Positions 7,256 through 11,172 of a stretch of 11,172 bases of DNA are shown in pieces. The position numbers and the translations under genes were made by a program. The notes beneath the pieces are model-generated. The model saw nothing but the letters and a program-made list of their open reading frames with translations. It did not search any database and had not been told where the DNA came from. The first letter of the stretch is position 1, and every line of letters starts with the position of its first letter. Source of the stretch: an uncultured Lachnospiraceae bacterium (GTDB lineage Bacteria; Bacillota; Clostridia; Lachnospirales; Lachnospiraceae). The DNA lies in assembly GCA_900557385.1 (NCBI GenBank), contig USSP01000036.1:1-11172 (forward strand). The letters are read 5' to 3'.

Positions 7256-7789
7256 CTAGCCCGCCAGATCTACATTCATCCCCCGATAACCGATGGCATC
7301 CGTTGCCTTCTTGTCCTGCTGATACGGATTTTCTTCATTATAATACTTAATCTGGGTGTTGGTCTCTCCTCCGGCCACATAGGTTCGTCCGCATTCCGGG
7401 CAGATTGCTGTCTGAATGGAAACAGAAGCATTGATTACTTTTCCGTTATTCTGCTGGGCTTTGTTGTAGGCATTGGATACATGCTCCTGCTCATGGGCAC
7501 GGACTCTGGAGGCTGCGGCTTCCGGCGAGATATGTGCTGCGGATTTAAAGGAAACCATCTCATCCGATCCGTCCTGGTATTTCCGGTTTTTGCAGGTCTC
7601 ACACTCTGCTGGTGAAGAGCGGCGTCCCGGCAGTTTCTCCGTGGATTCTCCCGGATTCTTGATTGCTCCGGTGGTCTGGTCATCGTCTGACATTCCCGGT
7701 ATGTCGAAATTCTGAAGTCCGTTGGTGTTCCGGTTCACAGCACTGCTGTAATAATCGGTATACCCGCTGATGGGTGCGATTCCACTCAT
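7256..7789 (-). CDS. SprA-related putative zinc metalloprotease
   Basis: A 177-residue protein with the HExxH zinc-protease motif: RVRAHEQEHVSNAY, with H99, E100 and H103. Two cysteine pairs flank it, CETC (63-66, followed by KNRKYQDGSDE) and CPEC (130-133, followed by GRTYVAGG), which could form a structural zinc site. The conserved FKSAAHISPEAAASRVRAHE block is characteristic of the SprA-related family (PF12118). No signal peptide is seen. The first 60 residues are low in complexity and rich in Ser, Asn, Gly and Pro. Substrate and role are unknown. The start has an AAAGGAGAGGGG ribosome site, and an extended -10 promoter lies upstream. It is the first gene of a two-gene unit with the glycosyltransferase. 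Confidence 0.85.
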   Translation of the reverse strand: MSGIAPISGYTDYYSSAVNRNTNGLQNFDIPGMSDDDQTTGAIKNPGESTEKLPGRRSSPAECETCKNRKYQDGSDEMVSFKSAAHISPEAAASRVRAHEQEHVSNAYNKAQQNNGKVINASVSIQTAICPECGRTYVAGGETNTQIKYYNEENPYQQDKKATDAIGYRGMNVDLAG

Positions 7790-7830
7790 GTTCCCCTCTC
7801 CTTTCCGGCAAAAAGCTTGTTACTGATTAG

Positions 7831-7839
7831 AGTATAGCA
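7831..7839 (-). promoter_or_regulatory. Extended -10 promoter of the metalloprotease-glycosyltransferase unit
   Basis: The minus strand reads TGCTATACT, a TATACT -10 box with a TGn extension, about 42 bases upstream of the metalloprotease ATG. The -35 region at 17 bases is poor (TGGTGG). It lies in the 81-base gap after the RCC1-repeat gene. No intrinsic terminator is visible in that gap, so read-through from the upstream gene is also possible. Confidence 0.5.
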
Positions 7840-7870
7840 CAGTTGAGGGCTCTCCACCAGATAAAAATTT

Positions 7871-9031
7871 CTATTCCTCATCCTCATCACTCACAGGATA
7901 AAAGTCGGAAGTACAGACAACCGTGTATTCCCCCTCCTGTCCCGGCACTACTTTTTCCTCCGTGCCCACATGCTCTCCGCATACCCAGAAGGAACCATCG
8001 GCTTTTTGTATTACCGTATTATTCAAAAAATGAGGATACATATCTCCTATATCTGCAATATTTTCATAATTGTCATCATATTTCAGTTTTCCCAGCCAGC
8101 CCTGTACCATTTCCTCATGAGTTGTACATGTTGTATAAGGAATCGAAATATTGGTCCATACCATCGTGACATTTTCTGCTACCAGAATCGGATCTCTTAC
8201 CACCTCAAGCCCTGGGACTCCACAGTTTCCACTGCTATTATATCCCCATGTCCATACGGTTCCGTCCTTGCAGAGTGCTGCATGATTAAACCATCCTCCA
8301 GTTACCCAGACTGCGTTTTCCAGAATCTTTTTGGGCATATAAATATAGTAATAAGCATAACCACTTGTTCTCCACACTGTTCCCCATGTCCACACCGTGC
8401 CATCCGTTTTCAAAGCAACCACATCGTTTCTTCCACAGCAAGCGTAAGCTACATCTTCCATCAATAAAACCGGTGTGGTCACCGTACAGTCATAGGCATT
8501 ATTTCGGTAATTGTCCCAATCAAATTCCTTGTATTGCTGTAAAGCGCCACTGCCAGAATTACCTACCCCATAGAGTTTCCCGTCACTGGTAAGGTAAATC
8601 ATAAAACTCCTTTGAGAAAAATCTACATGGATGACATTCTCCGCTATTTTTAGCGGCTCACTGTAAAAATCGAACCCCTGGGTTCCCTGTCCTAACTGCC
8701 CGTATGAATTCTCACCACTTCCCCATAAAACCTGATTGTCATCAATAACATATAAGTTTCCTGGGTCACCCAGTCTTTTATTATAGTATTCCTCAATATC
8801 CACAGAAACCTCTATGGGTTCTGGTGGTTCTGATTCCGCTGTTTCCTCCTGTGTTTCGTCATTTTCCACCGTCTCTATATCGTTTTCTGCCTGCTGGAAA
8901 CTTTCCGTATCCTCATTTGCTCTTTCGTTCCGTTTGGTAACCGCCAAACATGACAGAACAATCACGGTCACGAACATTGCACTCAATATCACGATTGCGA
9001 TTCTCTTAAAAATAACAGACTCTTTTTGCAA
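7871..9031 (-). CDS. Membrane-anchored or lipoprotein RCC1-repeat protein
   Basis: An exported protein with RCC1/BNR-like beta-propeller repeats, function unknown. From the chosen start, residues 1-10 are basic and 11-27 hydrophobic, ending VIVLSC, a plausible lipobox with Cys28; otherwise this is a signal anchor. Residues 36-74 form an acidic Glu/Asp/Gln/Pro linker. Repeats follow with a WG(T/S)G or WTWG turn: about 95-114 (VLWGSGENSYGQLG), 146-162, 206-217 (DGTVWTWG), 252-271 (DGTVWTWGYNSSGNCG) and 340-352. Five units are fewer than the seven of eukaryotic RCC1. The tail is acidic. Start choice: an ATG at 9052 is in frame, but its GGAGG touches it directly, whereas the TTG at 9031 lies 8 bases after AAGGAGG. 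The ATG version would add 7 residues. Such domains usually mediate binding. Confidence 0.8.
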   Translation of the reverse strand: MQKESVIFKRIAIVILSAMFVTVIVLSCLAVTKRNERANEDTESFQQAENDIETVENDETQEETAESEPPEPIEVSVDIEEYYNKRLGDPGNLYVIDDNQVLWGSGENSYGQLGQGTQGFDFYSEPLKIAENVIHVDFSQRSFMIYLTSDGKLYGVGNSGSGALQQYKEFDWDNYRNNAYDCTVTTPVLLMEDVAYACCGRNDVVALKTDGTVWTWGTVWRTSGYAYYYIYMPKKILENAVWVTGGWFNHAALCKDGTVWTWGYNSSGNCGVPGLEVVRDPILVAENVTMVWTNISIPYTTCTTHEEMVQGWLGKLKYDDNYENIADIGDMYPHFLNNTVIQKADGSFWVCGEHVGTEEKVVPGQEGEYTVVCTSDFYPVSDEDEE

Positions 9032-9075
9032 ATTTCCTTCCTCCTTTTTCATCCTCCAAACTGCCCTATATTCTT

Positions 9076-9105
9076 ATCTTAGCTTGCGGGATAGGAGAGT
9101 GTCAA
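9076..9105 (-). promoter_or_regulatory. Sigma-A type promoter of the RCC1-repeat gene
   Basis: On the minus strand a perfect TTGACA -35 (9100-9105) is separated by 18 bases from TAAGAT (-10, 9076-9081). The predicted start near 9069 leaves about 17 bases to the ATG at 9052 or about 38 to the TTG at 9031, which favours the TTG. The -35 overlaps the stop codon of the small upstream ORF. Confidence 0.65.
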
Positions 9106-9284
9106 TACAACCAACTTACTACCTCTTTTCCAAAAATTTTGCTATAATCAAGCACATTCCTGTTCTCATCTTTATAAAGCAAATTGGTATACTTCTTTAT
9201 TACTGGCTTGAACCTATCCAAAATTAAGTAGAATTTCCCTTTATCCTCTTTTATTTCTGCTAGTGTTTTTGATAGTTCTCCCAT
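9102..9284 (-). CDS. Short protein resembling the HTH_16 domain of conjugative elements, probably truncated
   Basis: A 60-residue product starting MGELSKTLAEIKEDKGKFYL, with the core LILDRFKPVIKKYTNLLYKDE (about 20-40). This pattern of a hydrophobic helix, Phe-x-Pro-hydrophobic-x-KKY and an acidic turn is what I recall from HTH_16 (PF12645) proteins of Tn916-like integrative elements, which resemble sigma-factor N-termini. In those, the Asp/Leu-rich second helix follows; here the sequence diverges after residue 40 and ends GKEVVSWLY. It may therefore be a frameshifted or truncated remnant. A good GAGGAGG ribosome site lies 8 bases before the ATG, so it may still be translated. No other conjugation gene is nearby. 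The family match is from memory and unverified. Confidence 0.5.
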   Translation of the reverse strand: MGELSKTLAEIKEDKGKFYLILDRFKPVIKKYTNLLYKDENRNVLDYSKIFGKEVVSWLY

Positions 9285-9394
9285 ACATTTTTCCTCCTCA
9301 AGAGGTAAAAAGGGAGATTTCCTTCAAATGTAAACAAGGCTCAAAAACTTGTACTGTATTATTTTGTCATAAAAAATAGAGATTTTTTGCGAAG

Positions 9395-9428
9395 TGTCAA
9401 AATCATTGCGTTTGCTGTCAAAATCATT
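9395..9428 (+). repeat. Pair of 13-base direct repeats, possible operator
   Basis: TGTCAAAATCATT occurs exactly at 9395-9407 and 9416-9428, 21 bases apart start to start, about two turns of B-DNA. A weaker TGTCATAA-like copy lies near 9365. The pair ends 18 bases upstream of the -35 position of the plus-strand promoter. Spacing and position fit tandem binding sites for an activator, but no regulator is identified. Confidence 0.5.
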
Positions 9429-9446
9429 TTGGAATACACTAATATG

Positions 9447-9475
9447 TTGTAGGGAAATGAGAAAAGACCTATAAT
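9447..9475 (+). promoter_or_regulatory. Promoter of the plus-strand membrane protein gene
   Basis: TTGTAG (9447-9452) and a perfect TATAAT (9470-9475) are separated by 17 bases. A GAAGGGGG ribosome site (9489-9495) follows, then the ATG at 9505. The poor -35 together with the repeats just upstream would suit an activated promoter. Confidence 0.6.
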
Positions 9476-9504
9476 ATTTTTATAAAAAGAAGGGGGAATT
9501 GAAT

Positions 9505-9897
9505 ATGCCTAGACCAGAACCTATATATTTTAGCAGTATATTACTTGACCTTTTGCAATATAGTATTAAATTTCTGAGAGAATACTCAGGTGTTTTCTTG
9601 TTTGTATGTACCTTCCTCTGTGTTTTAGTTGCATTTTTAGCATATCCCAAGAAACAAGTTAAAATCTTCTTTATTGGTCTGCCTATATTCTTTATTATTA
9701 TAAGTTTGTTTTTTAAGCACTATCTCCATGGACCATCTGGCAAACTTTCTACCTATATGAAAGACTTATTGAATATGTCTTGTTATGGAATAGCTTATAC
9801 GCCAATTTTCGTTTCATTTTACTGGTTGTCGGTTGGAATTTCTGCTCTACTCTCTTTAAAAGGAACCTTAACAACACTAAAAAAAATGTATTTATAG
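9505..9897 (+). CDS. Small hydrophobic membrane protein of unknown function
   Basis: A 130-residue protein that I do not recognise. It starts MPRPEPIYFSSILLDLLQYS and has three likely membrane helices at about 28-47 (VFLFVCTFLCVLVAFLAYP), 52-70 (KIFFIGLPIFFIIISLFF) and 96-118 (IAYTPIFVSFYWLSVGISAL), with a short basic C-terminus, KKMYL. The loop HYLHGPSGKLSTYMKDLLN lies between helices two and three. The start is the ATG at 9505, 9 bases after GGGGG; an in-frame TTG at 9499 is too close to the ribosome site. It is the only plausible plus-strand gene in the window, is AT-rich compared with the genes to its left, and stands alone with its own promoter and a downstream terminator, which suggests recent acquisition. 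Possible roles such as immunity protein or holin-like protein are speculation. Confidence 0.75.
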   Translation: MPRPEPIYFSSILLDLLQYSIKFLREYSGVFLFVCTFLCVLVAFLAYPKKQVKIFFIGLPIFFIIISLFFKHYLHGPSGKLSTYMKDLLNMSCYGIAYTPIFVSFYWLSVGISALLSLKGTLTTLKKMYL

Positions 9898-10077
9898 TAC
9901 AATAACAAGTCTTTTATTATGGCTATTTGTATATTGTTGGGAATGGATTGCTACTTTTCTATTATTTTTAACCTTTAAATAAACAAATCAAGAAATTGAT
10001 TCCGGTCTCAAAAACCGGTTTTGGAATTCCAATCCAAAACCGGTTTTATCTGCAAAAATATTATTTTAATACTTTAC
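9898..10077. other. 180-base convergent intergenic region
   Basis: AT-rich gap between the ends of two convergent genes. The only structure I see is the palindromic terminator at 10011-10047; no ORF or promoter is convincing here. Confidence 0.6.
10011..10047. terminator. Bidirectional intrinsic terminator built from nested palindromes
   Basis: AAAACCGGTTTTGGA (10011-10025) and its exact complement (10033-10047) form a 15-base-pair stem with a 7-base loop. On the minus strand the stem runs into five T; on the plus strand into four T. It separates convergent genes and would stop transcription from both sides. Each arm contains the self-complementary AAAACCGGTTTT, and the centre (10021-10032) is the palindrome TTGGAATTCCAA. 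Confidence 0.85.
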
Positions 10078-10704
10078 TCAATAGCATTTTCTATCATGCA
10101 TAATCAATTCAGCAAGAGAACGACACGCTGCTACTATTGACTCATTCTGGACATTTCCCATCTTCAACTGTGCTAACATTGCTTGACTGGATGCCTTCAT
10201 ATAGTTTACTAACGCTCCTGTTAAGCCCTCTATCGAATATTCTGTAGGTTTAAGGTCATTCAACCAATAAGAACATCTTTTTTTATAAAGCATTAAGTAA
10301 TATGAACTGAAAGCTGCTGAAAGTACATATTTACTACTATTTTGAATCATGTTTCGCTTAATCAAGGATGAAATACCTATAGCATCCATGTCTGCTATCA
10401 CATCACAGTAATTCATCTGAACTTCATTGGTCGGAGCCAGATTGTATGGATTGTCTTCCAATACCTCCATCTTTCCAATTCTATCTCTGGCATGTCCGAT
10501 TGCTGCCGCATTAAGATTATTTACCGCCAAAATGTTCACTTCTTTAATGCCTGTTGCCAAATCTCCAGCCCAACCATACCATTCTTTTTTTGAGCCAAGT
10601 ACAGATTTAAAATATAAATAAGCGGAAATAATAACAGCCAGGTGCGGTAATTCAATCATTCGGCTGAAAGTATATTCCATATTATTGACATCTGCCTCTG
10701 TCAC
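10078..10704 (-). CDS. Uncharacterised helical protein, possibly the detached C-terminal part of a DUF1906-type cell-wall hydrolase
   Basis: A 208-residue, mostly helical protein without signal peptide. Visible blocks are LPHLAVIISAYLYFKS (about 19-34), WYGWAGDLATGIKEV (42-56), NYCDVIADMDAIGISSLI (98-115), SSYYLMLYKKRCSYWLNDL (133-151) and IVAACRSLAELI (190-201). From memory these resemble the C-terminal extension of clostridial proteins that carry peptidoglycan-binding and DUF1906 glycoside-hydrolase-like domains; I could not confirm this. The start is GTG at 10704, overlapping the upstream TGA (GTGA), so translation could be coupled; a later ATG at 10680 has AGAGG about 14 bases upstream. 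The upstream fragment belongs to the same presumed family, so the pair may be one gene with an internal deletion and a frame change. Whether it is expressed is open. Confidence 0.55.
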   Translation of the reverse strand: MTEADVNNMEYTFSRMIELPHLAVIISAYLYFKSVLGSKKEWYGWAGDLATGIKEVNILAVNNLNAAAIGHARDRIGKMEVLEDNPYNLAPTNEVQMNYCDVIADMDAIGISSLIKRNMIQNSSKYVLSAAFSSYYLMLYKKRCSYWLNDLKPTEYSIEGLTGALVNYMKASSQAMLAQLKMGNVQNESIVAACRSLAELIMHDRKCY

Positions 10705-10961
10705 ACTAACTCAACAATGGGGTCATTGTCTAAACACATAAACTGCTGAAACGCACTGACCTTAGTTTCCAGTGTACTGTCATATACGCCATTCAGTTCA
10801 TCTACGATATATCCATTGCAAATCAGAGCTGCCTGCAAGATTTTTACAATAGCCGTTTTACTACATCCTTTCTCAATTTCCGGCATTGCCTTGAAGGTAT
10901 TCGCCCCAATTGCCCCATCAGCCGTTGTCCCAATCGCCTTTTTTCTCGTAAAGTGTATTTA
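10701..10961 (-). pseudogene. Peptidoglycan-binding-like fragment of a DUF1906-type hydrolase gene
   Basis: The frame is open from a stop at 10959-10961 to TGA at 10701-10703. It reads ADGAIGANTFKAMPEIEKG, then TAIVKILQAALICNGY and NGVYDSTLETKVSAFQQFM. This is the repeat seen in peptidoglycan-binding-like modules in front of DUF1906 domains (GxxGxxT, then IVKxLQxALxCNGY, then a second GxxxxxTxxxVxxFQ). The first ATG, at 10886, cuts the module in half, and no GTG or TTG lies upstream in the frame, so the 61-residue ATG-initiated product would be an incomplete domain with only a weak ribosome site. The DUF1906 catalytic domain expected next is missing. I read this as a gene fragment truncated at both ends. 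The family assignment is from recalled motif pattern only. Confidence 0.55.
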
Positions 10962-11034
10962 AAAACCTGCTTACAATCCAAAATGTGGTAATCACCATCG
11001 TGAAATTCAGCATAATAGTTCCTATATTATCCAT
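10918..11034 (-). CDS. 38-residue single-helix membrane peptide
   Basis: A short ORF easily missed by gene callers. It reads MDNIGTIMLNFTMVITTFWI, then VSRFLNTLYEKKGDWDNG. Residues about 5-24 form one hydrophobic helix, followed by a charged cytoplasmic-type tail. It has the best ribosome site in this part of the window (AAGAGGAG, 6 bases before ATG), and its ATG overlaps the stop of the upstream LytTR-like gene by 8 bases, so the two are very probably co-translated. Its stop lies within the out-of-frame peptidoglycan-binding-like fragment, so its present 3' end may come from a deletion joint. Size and context would fit a small holin-like or regulatory membrane peptide. It is not an obvious AgrD-type precursor, since no cysteine is present. 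Function unknown. Confidence 0.55.
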   Translation of the reverse strand: MDNIGTIMLNFTMVITTFWIVSRFLNTLYEKKGDWDNG

Positions 11035-11172
11035 TGATTTCTCCTCTTAACAGTTTCCCATAATCTCTATTGAATTCTTTCTGTCTGTCCTCGCTAATCG
11101 GAAGTTTCATTCCATTTACTAACGTTACTTCTGCTTTTGTTCTTGATTTAATCAAAAGATAAGTTACCAGAG
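11027..11172 (-). CDS. C-terminal end of a LytTR-family DNA-binding regulator (5' part beyond window)
   Basis: The frame is open from the right edge to TAA at 11027, giving 47 residues ending KLLRGEING. The segment AEVTLVNGMKLPISEDRQKEF matches the end of a LytTR domain, in which a beta strand, the Asn-Gly turn, a Leu-Pro-Ile-Ser strand and an Arg-x-x-x-Lys/Glu-Phe helix close the DNA-binding fold (AgrA/LytR type). The residues before it (LVTYLLIKSRTK) fit the strand before that. No receiver or other N-terminal domain is inside the window, so it cannot be called a response regulator with certainty. It overlaps the small membrane peptide gene by 8 bases. The assignment is from pattern recognition and rests on a short stretch. 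Confidence 0.55.
   Translation of the reverse strand, partial: LVTYLLIKSRTKAEVTLVNGMKLPISEDRQKEFNRDYGKLLRGEING

Larger units (their letters stand above)
9285..9504. other. 220-base AT-rich intergenic region between divergent small genes
   Basis: Contains no convincing ORF. It separates the minus-strand HTH_16-like ORF from the plus-strand membrane protein gene, and holds the ribosome site of the former, a pair of 13-base direct repeats (9395-9428), and a promoter plus ribosome site for the latter. Confidence 0.7.

Noticed and set aside
6325..7350. 341-codon plus-strand open frame opposite the glycosyltransferase gene
   Set aside because: It is the antisense of a well-supported gene, has His/Cys/Pro-rich low-quality composition, no ribosome site and no recognisable domain.
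9499..9504. TTG at 9499 as start of the plus-strand membrane protein
   Set aside because: Only 3 bases from the GGGGG ribosome site; the ATG at 9505 has normal spacing.
9285..10077. Possible CRISPR array or insertion sequence in the AT-rich part
   Set aside because: Only one pair of 13-base repeats and one terminator palindrome are present; there are no regularly spaced repeats, no transposase frame and no paired terminal inverted repeats.
10897..10919. ATG overlapping the small peptide's stop (TGATG) as a downstream gene start
   Set aside because: That frame runs only about 24 codons with no meaningful composition; the peptidoglycan-binding-like frame is the real coding remnant there.

Overview
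The window looks like a chromosomal segment from a low-to-mid-GC Firmicute of the class Clostridia, most likely Lachnospiraceae. This rests on the gene order DUF951 - rpsF - ssb - rpsR followed by gdpP - rplI - dnaB, on Gram-positive Shine-Dalgarno and promoter sequences, and on the protein families present. No rRNA or tRNA lies in the window, so a species cannot be named. Almost everything up to about 9.05 kb is on the minus strand, so transcription runs right to left.

Positions 1-5222 are core chromosome. Reading with transcription, a 60-codon DUF951 gene comes first, then the rpsF-ssb-rpsR operon (ribosomal protein S6, single-strand DNA binding protein, ribosomal protein S18) with its own extended -10 promoter, a leader hairpin, and a clear intrinsic terminator after rpsR. 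A second unit starts at a TATAAT promoter and carries gdpP (cyclic-di-AMP phosphodiesterase), rplI (L9, GTG start overlapping the gdpP stop) and dnaB (replicative helicase, running off the left edge). Together these link replication, translation and second-messenger turnover.

Positions 5242-9031 hold less conserved but intact-looking genes: a CobB/Sir2-type NAD-dependent deacylase, a two-gene unit of a SprA-related zinc metalloprotease and a CgeB/DUF3880-like glycosyltransferase, and a membrane-anchored or lipoprotein RCC1-repeat protein with its own promoter. Three tandem inverted repeats sit between the glycosyltransferase and sirtuin genes.

Positions 9100-11172 are visibly more AT-rich and look like accessory or eroded mobile DNA. 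They hold a 60-codon remnant resembling the HTH_16 domain of conjugative elements, an orphan plus-strand three-helix membrane protein with a good promoter and a 13-bp direct repeat upstream, and a convergent bidirectional terminator made of nested palindromes. Beyond these lies what looks like a broken cell-wall-hydrolase gene: a peptidoglycan-binding-like fragment followed, in another frame, by a helical C-terminal-like ORF. At the right edge is a LytTR-type regulator tail overlapped by a 38-codon single-helix membrane peptide gene that is easily missed. I see no CRISPR array, complete insertion sequence or intact phage. The regulator/peptide pair and the deleted hydrolase are the parts most worth a second look; neither amounts to a demonstrated new system.
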